NCBI RefSeq assembly: GCF_963676685.1
Contig: NC_092349.1
Coordinates: forward strand, 35,694,293 to 35,758,292
Reading direction: 5' to 3'
DNA: 64,000 bases
Origin: Mytilus edulis
Lineage: Eukaryota > Mollusca > Bivalvia > Mytilida > Mytilidae
Every line of letters starts with the position of its first letter. The stretch's first letter is position 1. Made by a program: the position numbers and the translations under genes. The notes below the pieces were generated by a model. The model saw only the letters and a program-made list of their open reading frames with translations, was not told the origin of the DNA and did not search any database. Shown here piece by piece: positions 22,295-33,559 of this stretch.

Positions 22295-22448
22295 TAAGAA
22301 ATGACTGTTATATTTTTTCTGTCTATTCGAAATAACATAAAAATGTGGTGCACACTGTTAAATAACCCGCTACGCACGTTATTCAGTGTGCACCAAATTT
22401 TTTATGTTATTTCTTCATAGACAGAAAAAATATTACAGTCATTCCTTA
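22295..22448. repeat. Long hairpin, copy 2
   Basis: Identical to the hairpin at 18889-19042, offset by 3406 bases. Confidence 0.8.
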
Positions 22449-22965
22449 AATAGCAAAATCAAAAGAATTCACATATCAAACGAATAAAAAAAACTGTCAT
22501 ATTCCTGGCGTTGTACAGGCATTACCATATCAGCTAAATTTATTCAGCTATACATTTTATGATATTACCAACAGTGTGTGAACTTATGAAACAGACATCA
22601 TTGGTTAAAATATCAAACTTAAGGGTACAGTATACAACATTGTGTCATAATCTTAATCACTATAAAAAACAACAAACATATCAGCAAAACAAACACAAAA
22701 TGTCACATATACAAAGCACATACGCAAACATAATAGACAAGAATGCAAAAAATTACAGGAGCATAAGTACCAAATCAATCAAAAATGCACTAAACAGAAA
22801 AATAACACTAGCATACGTAATTTAGATGATAAACCTAGTGAATACCTAGAGTCTATACTTTAAGAAAAATCATGTCTTATATGTGAAGTTGCAACGTAAA
22901 ACCTACGGACACATATAACATTATTGAAATCACAAACAAAAGTATATTTTACGGTCTGTTTTAAT

Positions 22966-23411
22966 CTCGTTAAATATTTTTTTTTTTCGAAGATCGAATT
23001 TTACGACGTCATCACGAGTTGGTTGACCGTAATGGAATAACCGTTTCAAAAATGATATCGGATATGTTCCTTACGTCGTAATTACAATTCCATTCCCTTT
23101 CATGAATATGACCTACCTTATTAGATTATTTACCAGATTTGTTATAGCATGAGCAACACATGTGCAACATGTGGAGTAGGATCTGCTTACCCTTCCGGAA
23201 CACAAGAGACCACCTCTATTTGGGGGGGGGGGGGTCGTATTGCTTATTCTTTAGCTTTCTATGTTGTGTCATGTGTACTCTTGTTTTTCTGTTTGTCTTT
23301 TTCATTTTTAGCCATGGCTTTTTCGGTTTGTTTTCAATTTATGAGTTTGACTGTCCCTCTAGCATCTGTCGTCCCTCTTTTTCTACCTTAAATTTGTTCG
23401 TGTTAATAAAT
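22966..23411 (+). mobile_element. RT retroelement 3' end and UTR (Rep-C), copy 2
   Basis: Duplicate of 19560-20005. The poly-G tract is one base shorter, which changes the reading frame of the spurious ORFs here. Confidence 0.65.
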
Positions 23412-24244
23412 CTATTTATTTGAGTGTCACACATTGATTGATACAGTACATATATACAAATAAATCTAATTAATATCTTTAAAATGCAATCAATGTCCAG
23501 CCAAACAGGTGACTCATGAGAAATGTTTAAACATACATGTTCATATATACAATAAATTACATGTTAATTTGTTCAATATTTCTAGAATTAAAAATCTAGT
23601 TAATTTAATTTCAAGATCGCTTTTCAAAAATATAATTAAATTAAGAACGTTATTAAATATTATATAAAAAAGTTAAATCACCAAAAACCTGAACTCCGCT
23701 GAAATTTTAAAACGAATATTCCCTTATCAAATGGCAAGATCAAAAGCTGAAACACACCAATCGCATTGATAACAACTTTCATATTCCTGCCCTGGTACTG
23801 GCATGGTATATGTACAGGCACTATTAGAATTCTTTTAAATTTGTTTAGTTGATTTATAAAACAGAAATAAATGTTAAACCCATTTGAATAAAAATACCTT
23901 GTTTTAAAAATTTGAAAAATCAACCGCATGTATTCAACGTTTTAAACTTAGACTTAAACAAAAGTAAACACTCTAAATCTTCGATCAAAAGTAAATGATG
24001 TCATTCTCATAAAAAATTTCTGTAAAAGTTTATATAGACATTTCAGATTTTGCTCGGATCTCATTATAAATATATGCGTATCGTCCATACATTGCCATAT
24101 GCATTGAATCAAAACTCTCAATTATGTATTTACATTCACAAAATAAATCTTATCTTTTGTCTGCATATAAAGGGAATTCCGACAGAAAATGGTTTCTGTT
24201 TCTACATGTCCGAAATGCTTATCTATTATAACACACATTTTCTA

Positions 24245-24935
24245 AAGGTACACTAGCTGCCAAATTCATATTCACCGATTTGACTCAAATTCTGATATTT
24301 TTATTTATAACAATATAAAACATTTTTCCAAACTATCAAAAGTATAAAATAAACCATTGACAGGACATGGTCTCAAGAAGATGTAGCTTTTGTTTCATGT
24401 GAATTTTAGCCAAGACGCCATCTAATTAACTATCGAGTTGACCTTCTATGACCATATAAGCGATGTAGACATAAACATAGATATAAATAGATTAAGCAAC
24501 TCGTAGATTTGGAGTTTTATAGGTCTGCTGTAAAATTTTGTATTGTAGATTAAAAAAATATATCAATCTTCGTTTTGATCTTTATAAGAATGATTTTGTG
24601 TGGATCGAATCAGTTATTCAAATTATTTACCTAGTTTCACTTTCAATGTTGACATTCTTTTCCTTTAAATACACATACACGGACAATGCATGCGTTATTC
24701 TATCTCTTTCTATGGGATTAAATTTGAGTTCACATGAATACGGATTTAATGAGGTTATGTTATCCACTTGCAGGTGAATAATTCAGTATCAATGTTTATT
24801 AGCTTAATTTGACAAAATTTAACCATTTTATCTGATAGAAGTAAATTATTATTTTATTATTTTACATTCATTAATGATGGGACAAAAAAAAATCATACTT
24901 TTGATTTTTTATAAATCTCGTAGCTAGTGCCCCTT
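24245..24935. mobile_element. TA-flanked MITE, copy 2
   Basis: Duplicate of 20840-21530, offset by 3405 bases, with the same TA flanks. Confidence 0.7.
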
Positions 24936-25016
24936 TAATGAAATTCATTCAGCTGAATAATGTCCTTTTTTTACTCACAAATTAACATCATGTCCCGCCT
25001 TAAATGTTTTCATTGA

Positions 25017-25195
25017 AATAGGAAGATGTGGTATGAGTGCCCATGAGATAACTCTCCATCCAAATAACAATTTATAAAAGTAAACAATAATAGGTAAAGA
25101 TACTGCCTTCAACACGGAGCCTTGGCTCACACCAAACAGCAAGCTATAAAGAGTCCTAAAAATTAGTACCATTCAAACGGGAAAACCAACTATAT
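25017..25195 (-). repeat. Rep-A variant tail, copy 2
   Basis: Duplicate of 21612-21790. Confidence 0.75.
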
Positions 25196-25276
25196 AAAAA
25201 CGAGAAAGAGAAACGTGTTTATTAAATATTTTATGGTTTCTCCAATAATTATTATAAATTTATTTTTACATTTCAG

Positions 25277-26527
25277 CCTCCTGAAGAAACTAAAATCGAC
25301 AGTTATGAAGCTTTCAAAGAGTTGGTCAGTGATTATTCACATCTTCGAGTTGTACGAAATGTATGTTGTCGCTCATATTCGCATCATTTTTTGGTTACCA
25401 ATATAAGACTCAACAAGGAACCAGTAGAAGTAACAATTGTACATTACACTTCATCATGTGATATATTTACCGAGAGAAAAAGTATGGCGGTCGGAAAATT
25501 CAAAAGTCAAACCTTTACGTTGGGCGATCAACTAGCAAAGGATCTTCTCGATTTCGACACCGGTGTGTATTTGATCGGTCATCCAGATGTTGGAGAAAAT
25601 AATGATATTCAAAAACGAATATATGAACGTTTAGGCGAACGCGAATACGACTTCGGGTGGAATAATTGTGAACATATCATCAATTATATACTTTCTGGTA
25701 CGCATAACACAAGCAGAGGAATCACCTGTGTAGATTGTTGCAATCCAATAGCAAACATGAAAGAGGTGGGTCTGAAAACAACAGTTTTAGTTGCTTTCTT
25801 TGGTGCTATTGCTAGTTCCGTAACAAGATTCTGTTATGTCAGTCTTCTAGCAGCATCTCTGATTTTCATGAATGCCAACATTAGCTCTCCAGAGATATGT
25901 GACGATATCGTAGGCCAAAATGCAATAAAAGAAGCCAAGGAAGCAATTAACGATGCTATGAATTTACCGTTCTTTCCCCAGATCGAAAACTCAAGCATGA
26001 TTCTCGCTGATGTAATATCAGGTTTAGACGACAAATTGATATGCTATTTAGCAAAGCATCTTCACCAAAAAGTTGTAAGAAGAACATGTGAATTTGGATT
26101 TTCTGCAGCCGTATCCCTGGAAACAATATTTCTTTTTCTTAACTTATTTTTTTCCTTATGTCCTCTGCGAAAAACGATCTTGGGAAACGATGTATTTTGT
26201 AGGATTATGTTTGTAAAAATATTTTCCGGATATTTGTCAATTACATTAGCAATTGGTGCCGGTGGTATAGGACAGTTCTATTTAACTCCTCCCGATGTGT
26301 GGTTTTTTATTATTGCGTTTGTAGCATGCATTCTATTCAGGTTTTTATTGACATGGTTCACTGGCTGCCTTTTTGATTTGTGTTGTTGTTGTCACTGTGT
26401 AGAAAGCAGAGGTTGTTGTTATTACTGCGAGGGTGGTTGTCAACTTACATATGTGTTTTCTTTTGTTCTTATCACTTTGCTGTTTCTTGTCGGAATGTTT
26501 TATTATGCGTTGGACGTTTTGGCTTGA
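25277..26527 (+). CDS. LRAT-domain multi-pass membrane protein, terminal coding exon
   Basis: Acceptor TTTACATTTCAG ends at 25276. The frame begins PPEETKIDSYEAF and runs 416 codons to TGA at 26525-26527. Joined to 14850-14897 and 15625-15663 it gives 445 residues. Residues about 45-170 resemble the LRAT/H-rev107 thiol acyltransferase fold: a His pair at 65-66 (SYSHHFLV), VTIVHYTS, then Cys160 in WNNCEHIINYIL, matching the family NCEH motif. Known family members move acyl groups between lipids, or act as phospholipases, at membranes; the substrate here is unknown. The C-terminal half has likely membrane segments near 197-226, 302-322, 339-363, 370-392 and 421-441, and ten cysteines within 393-417. 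The C-terminal architecture is unlike short vertebrate H-rev107 proteins with one terminal anchor. The first 84 bases are duplicated at 21872. Codon content is clearly richer in GC than the flanks. Confidence 0.85.
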   Translation, partial: PPEETKIDSYEAFKELVSDYSHLRVVRNVCCRSYSHHFLVTNIRLNKEPVEVTIVHYTSSCDIFTERKSMAVGKFKSQTFTLGDQLAKDLLDFDTGVYLIGHPDVGENNDIQKRIYERLGEREYDFGWNNCEHIINYILSGTHNTSRGITCVDCCNPIANMKEVGLKTTVLVAFFGAIASSVTRFCYVSLLAASLIFMNANISSPEICDDIVGQNAIKEAKEAINDAMNLPFFPQIENSSMILADVISGLDDKLICYLAKHLHQKVVRRTCEFGFSAAVSLETIFLFLNLFFSLCPLRKTILGNDVFCRIMFVKIFSGYLSITLAIGAGGIGQFYLTPPDVWFFIIAFVACILFRFLLTWFTGCLFDLCCCCHCVESRGCCYYCEGGCQLTYVFSFVLITLLFLVGMFYYALDVLA

Positions 26528-26600
26528 ATCTGTAGTCCAGTATCAGTAGTCGTTTATCAATGTGTTATAATGGTTATCATGTAAAGGCAGATGAATTTAG

Positions 26601-26606
26601 AATAAA
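26601..26606 (+). promoter_or_regulatory. Candidate polyadenylation signal of the LRAT gene
   Basis: AATAAA lies 74 bases after the stop codon. A second AATAAATAAA is at 26732, so either could set the 3' end. Confidence 0.5.
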
Positions 26607-26839
26607 AATATGTTAAACTCATAAAACAAAGCGTTAGTACGAGTCTGAAATACTGTGGATTCGACATAAAACGTGGTATACCTGTTTTAGATTATTGCAT
26701 GAGTATAAGTGAACCCAAAAATTAAATGTTCAATAAATAAAATACATAATTTTTATACTTGATAATGAACGAAATAATATTTTCACAAAACTTTCCCTCG
26801 GGTACAAATGTACCTACGAAAATGAATAAATCCACAATG

Positions 26840-27060
26840 TAAATAAATAAAGGCAACAGTAGTTAACCGCTGTGCAAAGTTCATAAATCGATAGAGAAAA
26901 AACAAATTCGGGTTACAAACTAAAACTGATGGAATATAAGAGAACTACAACACAACAGAGTAACAACACCGAAATGTAACACACACAGAAACGAACTATA
27001 ATGTAACAATGGCCATTTTCCTGACTTGGTGCAAGAAGAGAACATCAAACTCAAACTGTT
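26840..27060 (-). repeat. Rep-E copy downstream of the LRAT gene
   Basis: On + it reads AAATAAAGGCAACAGTAG, TTCATAAATCGATAGAG, AAATTCGGGTTACAAACT and TTCCTGACTTGGTGCAAGAA, the reverse of the 7740-8095 order. Confidence 0.6.
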
Positions 27061-27089
27061 TTTACGAGTAAAGTTTACAATTCGTATCT

Positions 27090-27990
27090 TTTTAGCTCAC
27101 CTGGCCCAAAGGACCAAGTGAGCTTTTTTCATCACTTGGTGTCCGTCATCCGTCGTCGTCGTCTTCGTCCGTCCGTCGTCGTCTGTTAACTTTTACAAAA
27201 ATCTTCTCCTCTGAAACTACTGGGCCAAATTTAACCAAACTTGGCCATAATCACCAATGGGTATCTAGTTTGAAAATGTGTCCGGTGACCCGGCCAACCA
27301 ACCAAGACGGCCGCCATGGCTAAAAATAGAACATAGGGGTAAAATGTAGTTTTTGGCTTATAACTCTGAAACCAAAGCATTTAGAGCAAATCTGAAATGG
27401 GTTAAAATTGTTTATCAAGTCAAGATATATATGTCCTGAAATTTTCAGATGAATCAGACAATGGGTTGTTGGGTTGCTGTCCCGGTAATTTTAAGGAAAT
27501 TTTGCAGTTTTTTGGTTATTATCTTGAATATTATTATAGATAGAGATAAACTGTAATCAGCAATAATGTTTAGCAAAGAAAGATCTACAAATAAGTCAAC
27601 ATGACCAAAATGGTCAGTTGACCCCTTAATGAGTTCTTGCCCTTTATAGTCATTTTTTAACAATTTTTCGTAAATTATTGTAATCTTCTACAAAAAACTT
27701 CTCCTCTGAAACAACAGGGCCAAATTTAAGCAAACTTACTCACAATCGTTATTAGGTAATCTAGTTTAAAGAATGTGTGCGGTGACCCAGCCAATCAATC
27801 AATATGGCCCCCATGGCTAAAAATAGAACATAAGGGTAAAATGTAGATTTTGGATTATAACTCTGAAACCAAAGCTTTTAGAGCAAATCTGGCATGCGGT
27901 TAATTTGTTTAACAAGTCAAAATTTATCTGCACTGAAATTTTAAGATGAATTGGACAACTGGTTGTTGGGTTGCTACAAACCCATCACCA
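27090..27990 (+). repeat. Rep-B element, 5' part
   Basis: Begins with a hairpin AGCTCACCTGGCCC-aaa-GGACCAAGTGAGCT (27098-27128 region), then GTGTCCGTC/GTCGTC words and two related ~500-base sub-blocks (27190-27480 and 27685-27975). Each sub-block carries CTTCTCCTCTGAAAC, GGGCCAAATTTAA, CCATGGCTAAAAATAGAACA and GGTTGTTGGGTTGCT. Related copies are at 42170-42473 (-), 52500-52760, 54105-54380 and 58585-59395. The likely 3' terminus lies beyond an insertion, at 29335-29390. Confidence 0.7.
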
Positions 27991-28049
27991 TCACCAAAAC
28001 ACAATTTTGTCATAATTCCATCTGTGTAATTTGTTCATTAGTGGAAAGG

Positions 28050-29293
28050 TTTCGGTGCAAAATATAGTTGACATGCATTTTGTGTCCGGACACAAGGACA
28101 CAACGATAAATTACAAATATTGAATATAATAATTCAGTTTAAATGCTTGATTTACTATAAATGACCAAATGACAAATGACACAAATGAAAATTCAATCAG
28201 ATTCAATTATCTTAAATATAAATTATACTGCAAATTTCTTTTTGCATTGTATTTAGGCATCGGACACATCCATATATAACGCCAATGGCTATACTAATAT
28301 TTAATATTCAAATCATTCCTGGATAAAGGTGTGCAATATTCAAGATAAAGAGTGAATTAATCGTCAATATAATACAATATTATACCCTAATATAAAGCAT
28401 GTAAAAAGACAAACTTGCGTTGACCAAATTCTTGCAACTTTTACTGTATAGACTTAATAAACACGTACAATCTGTTAATCCAGGGTACAGGGAAACCACT
28501 TGAAGGTGTAGAGCCGACTTTTAAATTAGTCCTCATGACTATTGATATTTAAATAGAATGGCAATGCAACTATTTCAAAGTAAGAATATATATTATATTC
28601 CTAGATCATGTAAATCATTAACAGATATTAGACGTTAGGCGTATTACACGTTTTACACTCACCTGGAGATAATGTCCATAATTATAGCGAAAAATGGGGG
28701 AATAAAATATGTATAGCAGTATATGTAGTATAACACTAAATATTTTAGTATGATACTATTTAAAACTACTAACTAAAAATATTTTTCCCCTTTCTTTCCG
28801 CGTTAATTATAGATTGTCAGGCGGCTGTTGCACATTTGCATATCTGTCAACTGACCTGTATCCTGTGGGTGTGATCCAAGAGTTTTGAAATTCTGAGGGG
28901 TCACCCGGGATACCCGCTAGGTCGTTAAATAACCCAGGAATTCCGAAAATGGTCCGTGTTAATTATGGTTCCTAAGCCATCAAACTGATTTCATAAGTGA
29001 TTTTCCTTTGAAATACGGCGGCAAATTCGTAATTCTAGCTTCCATAAATACGAAGGGAAGTTCAACTAGCTGTTTGTACTGTCAAATTAACTGACCTATT
29101 AATTTATGGCTTCACTTGACAGCTTTGTTGTCAATTACACTAATTACCTTAGCTTTAGGTCGTAAATAATTTGTGTATTTCTAATATAAAAAGAATATGT
29201 GGTATATGCGCTCACATGAATGTAGCCATACAGTCATACGTGTCCGTATATCCCCGGACACAAAATGCATGCTAACTATATTTTGCACCGAAA
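28050..29293. mobile_element. TIR element (~1.24 kb) inserted in Rep-B
   Basis: The 40-base ends are inverted repeats with two mismatches: TTTCGGTGCAAAATATAGTT (28050) and its complement AACTATATTTTGCACCGAAA (ends 29293), continuing inward through CATGCATTTTGTGTCCGG. I see no transposase ORF inside. It separates the Rep-B body from a Rep-B-like end (GGTGAGCGACACAG), so it probably inserted into that element. Target duplications are not evident. Confidence 0.6.
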
Positions 29294-29334
29294 ATACATG
29301 TAGGACATATCTAAATTTGTTTAATATGCACATA

Positions 29335-29390
29335 GACCAAGGTGAGCGACACAGCCTCTTAAAAGCCTCTAGTTTATTATTGTTATAAGA
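29335..29390 (+). repeat. Probable Rep-B 3' end
   Basis: CAAGGTGAGCGACACAGCCT, AAAAGCCTCTAGTTT parallels the end of the 58585-59395 copy (CAGGTGAGCAACACACGCTC, GGAACCTCTTGTTT). Confidence 0.55.
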
Positions 29391-29647
29391 ATATTTCTGT
29401 TTGTATTTGTTGCTTCTTTCTAAGCAAGCGGTAATTCGGAATAGCGCAAAGACTAGTAGACTTTAACACGGAATAAAGTGTTCGGTCAGGGTGACTTGTC
29501 TTCTTTTTGACTGTTAACTTGTGATAGATTGCTGCCCACAAAACACAAAGTTCAGGAAATGTTCCTAGAACGTTTCTGTTTCGTTTTGAGAACGTTGTGA
29601 TTTAACGTTGTGGACTACCAGTAACGTTATAAGAACGTTATGATATA

Positions 29648-29850
29648 ACGTTATGAAAAACCAATCTAGAACCTTAAAAGATCCTTGTGTAACCAATCTA
29701 GAACCTTGATACAACCTTGTGTAACCAAACTCGAACCTTTATAGAACCTTGTGTAAACCAATCAAGAACCTTTATAGAACCTTGTGTAACCAATCTTGGA
29801 ACCTAAATAGAACCGTGTGTTACTAATCTGGAACCCAAATTTAACCTAGT
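29648..29850 (+). repeat. ~35-bp minisatellite (CCAATCTAGAACCTT), ~6 units
   Basis: Units carry CCAATCTxGAACCTT, ATAGAACCTTGTGTAA with diverging ends. It is preceded at 29560-29645 by related words (AGAACGTT, AACGTTATGA). Non-coding. Confidence 0.8.
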
Positions 29851-30239
29851 CACAGACAACATTCGTTTGTTGGCACAACAATGGCCCGACGTATCAGCAT
29901 TCATTGAACCAACGTTGTTTTTCTCTCCATCTTTCTAAAAATGCATGAACGTTTAAAACACTGGGCGGTTAAGCAATCAACAATCAATCATTTTTTCTCT
30001 CTAGGAGTTGTACTTTAGAAATTTAACCATATTTGAATAAATTAAATCCACACATTCATGTAACCTATTTTTCTTAAATAATGAATACAAAAATATGAAT
30101 GCTAGTATAAATTATTTATTTTAGCTAGACAACAAACAAATTGTTAAAATTTTAATTTTGTGTATCTACACGTTGCTAAATCAGATCTAGATTGAAAATT
30201 TTAAGTCTATTCATGATAATTCATTTTTCTGTAAATCTG

Positions 30240-30505
30240 ATTCACTTCATCATGTTCATATAGTTATATTCCTAGTTCTGTAATTTCACATCATACTGTC
30301 CATATAGTTATTTTCCCAGTTCTGTAATTTCACTTTATCATAATCATACAGTTTTTTCCTAGTTCTGTAATTTCACTTCATCGTGTTCATACAGTTATTC
30401 TCCTAGTTCTCTAATTTCACTACATCATGTTCATACAGTTATTTTCCTAGTTCTGTAATTTCTCTTCATTATGTTCATACAGTTATTTTCCTAGTTCTGT
30501 AATAT
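30240..30505 (+). repeat. ~45-bp minisatellite, 6 units
   Basis: Units contain TTCACTTCATCATGTTCATA, CAGTTATTTTCCTAGTTCTG and TAATTT, repeated six times with point changes. Confidence 0.85.
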
Positions 30506-31574
30506 AACATGATTTGAATTCACCAAGAGTGTTTCTTTTGTTTTCTGCTTCACTTTCTTTTGGCACTATTTCTGACTCCATCTTGTGTTTAATTCTTATC
30601 CAGTATAGTAAATCTTCATCAAAATTATTTCACTGCCCCTTTAATAAAGTAATGAATAGATGAGTACTCAATGTATACTTCTTACAAATATAATAAATCA
30701 TAAAAAAATTATCAAAATGACAAAATAAAAACATTGTTTCCGGTGTCCTTGCACAACAATCTAAATATGATAAATATGTAGAGAAAAGACTCTTTTCTAA
30801 TATTATACCTATAGTCTATACAAGGCACAGTAATAGGGATAGGACATGCTTTACCAAAATTGTTAGACTTCACCGTGCTAGCTAAGTTAACCCGTAAAAT
30901 TGAGGTAGATATGGACAAAGGAAACGGGACCATGTGAAAAGAAAAAACGTTTCAACTAAATGAATAATTCTAGTGAAAAAAAATTGAAGTCAAATCTAAA
31001 TACACCAGCATTAACTGTAATGTTTAACATTTTAAGCATATATATTCGCGAATTTCGAATATGATGTGGCATAAAAGATGGCTATTATGTTACTAAATTA
31101 GAATAATTCATTCTGCTTTTTGTCTCATTCTTTTATATTTAAATTTGTATGAAGTAAAACTAATTAAACAACATTCCTGAAACTGTACGTAACAAGGTAC
31201 ATTATAAAACAGACTTTTCAATTTAAAATGATTTAAACAAAATTTATTTCACCCGAAACGTTAGATCAACGTTATAAAATGATAGAAACCTTATGTTTTT
31301 TTATTTGTGGTTAAAAACATTGTATTTGTCATTCAAAAATGACCATCCCATTACATTAAGATTTCATATAACCTTAATTAATATAGCAACTATCTTTAAA
31401 TTTGTCTAACATCTAGTCAACCTTGTCAGAATATGCTTGATTAACAGAATGGCTGTATCAAATATCATTCTGTATATAATTAATACTTATGTTTCACAAA
31501 TTAAAGTTGAATGAAAAAAGTATTGGTCAAAAGCTATCAGCATTGATTCTATTGAACAAAATAAAGGTTTGATT
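30506..31574. other. No supported gene
   Basis: AT-rich. A 73-codon ORF on the - strand (30712-30933) has no recognised domain or splice context. Confidence 0.4.
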
Positions 31575-32025
31575 AAAGCCCCAGTCCCACTAGACTACGA
31601 TCGCACCACGCTCATCGCGATCTAAAATAAATTCAGATCGTGGTGAGGTCGTGGTATGAGCGGCATGAAAATGTAAAATTTCTTTGCCTTCACGATGCTA
31701 CTACGTCCTCATTACGCTTTTACAGCGATCCCGCTACGATTACACCACGTTCTCACCACGCTTATTCTGCGACCTCACATCGCTTATCAAGATCTTTCTA
31801 CTCTCATCACGTTCTCTCTACGACCATACCACGAGTTATCCTATTGCATTACGATCTTACCATGTTTCTACTGCGATTATAGCACGTTCTTATCACGATT
31901 ATACTACGTTCATACCACGATCTTACTACGTTCTCACAATAACGTCAAGATTGTGTTCCATATCAATACAATTCCATTCCTTCTATTTCTGATTAACACT
32001 TAGATTTCTCGGAAACAATACAGTC

Positions 32026-32223
32026 ATGCCACCAAGATCTACTAGAACACGTGGGCGTGGTGGAAGGGGTTGATGTAGAGACAGAGTGAGCTCTGATAGT
32101 AACGAATCCTGATGCAGCAGAGATTTCGACCGACCAATCCAACCTGCATTACAACCTATTGCTGGTCCATAAAGCTCAAATGACGATATTTTAGTGAACG
32201 ACAGCAGAGATGCCACAGATTTG
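32026..32223 (+). pseudogene. Decayed ORF starting MPPRSTRTRGRGGRG
   Basis: From ATG at 32026 the frame reads an Arg/Gly-rich start, then a TGA, then CRDRVSSDSNES, another stop, and DFDRPIQPALQPIAGP. Stops at three places interrupt an otherwise protein-like, polar composition. An Arg/Gly-rich head is common in gag-like or nucleic-acid-binding proteins of mobile elements, but no specific family is recognised. It is cut off by the Rep-A copy at 32236. Confidence 0.4.
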
Positions 32224-32235
32224 TCATTACATATA

Positions 32236-32430
32236 GAAGATGTGGCATGAGTGCCAATGAGACAATTCTCCATCCAAGTAACAATTTATGAAAGTAAACC
32301 ATTATAGGTCAAGGTACGGCCTTCATCACTGAGCCTTGGCTCACACCGAACAGCAAGCTATAAAGGGCTCCAAAAATTACTAGTGTAAAACCATTCAAAC
32401 GGGAAAACCAACGGTCTAATCTATATAAAA
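32236..32430 (-). repeat. Rep-A variant nested in the inverted-repeat element
   Basis: On + it reads AGAAGATGTGGCATGAGTGC, GAGACAATTCTCCATCCAAG, CTGAGCCTTGGCTCACACCG and ACCATTCAAACGGGAAAACC. It is the same orientation and variant as 21612-21790. Confidence 0.75.
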
Positions 32431-33112
32431 ACGAGAAGCATGGTTGGGTCGTTAGAGAAAATGGACAAGAAGTCCTAATCACATACAGACAAACAAAACC
32501 TGGAGAGATTTAATATATTTAATGTGAAAATGACAACAAGAATGATGGTCGTAGTATGAACGTAGTTATGTCGTGAGAAGAGCGTGATGAGGACGGCATG
32601 GGCGCGCTAGAATCGTACTATGATCGCGAACAGCGTGGTGTAGTCGTAGTGAAAGCGTAGTATGATCGCAGTGAGAACGTGATGGTCGTAGTTAGGGCGT
32701 AATAACGTCGCTGTAAGATCGTAGCGCAGTCTCTCAGAATCACGCTTTCGCTACGCTCTCGCTACGATGGTACAGCAACCTTCGTGATCTTAACACGACC
32801 CTAGTGCGCTCTCCCTACGCTTCTACTACGACCGGATTTCGCCACGACCGCACCACGATAGTTTTCAACATGTTCAAAGTTGGCCACGCTCATCCCGATC
32901 TTGAAGACCTCAACACGACCATGATATGACCTTACTGCGATCTACAGGATCGTACTACGATATCAAAATTTGCATTTTGTTCACAGATCGATCGTAGTGC
33001 GATCGTGGCCTAGTGGGACTGCGGTATAATATGCAAACATATTACTTGCATTGTTTGCTATTAATTTAAATTGTTTTTTTAAGAAAGATTAAATTTTCTA
33101 AAAATGAGAAAC

Positions 33113-33418
33113 ATTGTTCGAACGTTTGATACGGTGCTTTTTGTCCGCAATTCGCTTTTTGTCCGCTTTTGCTTTTTGTCCGATAATTTTGCTTTTTGTC
33201 CGAAACTTTTGCTTTTTGTCCGTTGCTTTTTGTCCGTTTTGCCTTTTGTCCGATTATTTTGCTTTTTGTCCGAAACTTTTGCTTTTTGTCCGTTGCTTTT
33301 TGTCCGTTTTGCCTTTTGTCAGATTATTTTGCTTTTTGTCCGAAACTTTTGCTTTTTGTCCGTTGCTTTTTGTCCGTTTTGCTTTTTGTCCGATAATTTT
33401 GCTTTATGTCCGATATAA
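33113..33418 (+). repeat. GCTTTTTGTCCG minisatellite array
   Basis: About 16 copies of the 12-base word GCTTTTTGTCCG are separated by short spacers (ATAATTTT, AAACTTTT, TT, TTTT) that recur in a higher-order pattern of about 70 bases. The left edge AACGTTTGATACGGTGC is shared with the inverted array at 42471-42737. Several overlapping ORFs (repeats of FCFLS, FVRNF) are by-products. Confidence 0.9.
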
Positions 33419-33559
33419 AATGTGTATATTTTTGGCAGGTTTCATTTTGAACTTCAAAATACCATGTCCTTTTAGGAGTTAAATACAGACCATACTCACA
33501 TTATAAATGATTTGTACATGAAATTTCATGTCTTTTACAATATATCGCATTACCTCTAA

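Larger units (their letters stand above)
21956..25360 (+). repeat. Tandem segmental duplication, copy 2 (3405 bp)
   Basis: Second unit of the tandem pair. It ends within exon 3 (after AAT at 25360), where sequence continues into the unique remainder of the exon. The hairpin (22295-22448), retroelement tail (22966-23411), TA-flanked MITE (24245-24935) and Rep-A tail (25017-25195) are repeated here in the same order. Confidence 0.95.
31575..33030. mobile_element. 1.45-kb inverted-repeat element rich in CTACGATC words
   Basis: The left end CCAGTCCCACTAGACTACG (31581) and right end CGTGGCCTAGTGGGACTGCG (33022) are inverted repeats continuing with CGATCGCAC / GTGCGATCG. The left flank interior (31590-31940) is built of degenerate ~12-base words like CTACGATCTTACCACGTTCT; the right interior (32550-33000) holds the reverse complements. 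Between them lie a decayed ORF (32026-32223) and a Rep-A copy (32236-32430). The ORFs through the word arrays are low complexity. The base composition is clearly richer in GC than its flanks. Confidence 0.7.

Noticed and set aside
25834-26034. 66-codon ORF on the - strand
   Set aside because: It is antisense to the well-supported LRAT exon.
31640-32003. ORFs of 80-102 codons (repeats of RSYHVLT-like words)
   Set aside because: They are low-complexity translations of the CTACGATC-like word array in three frames.
33104-33482. Overlapping ORFs of 66-122 codons rich in Phe/Cys/Val
   Set aside because: They arise from the GCTTTTTGTCCG array, are open in several frames at once and have no non-repetitive part.
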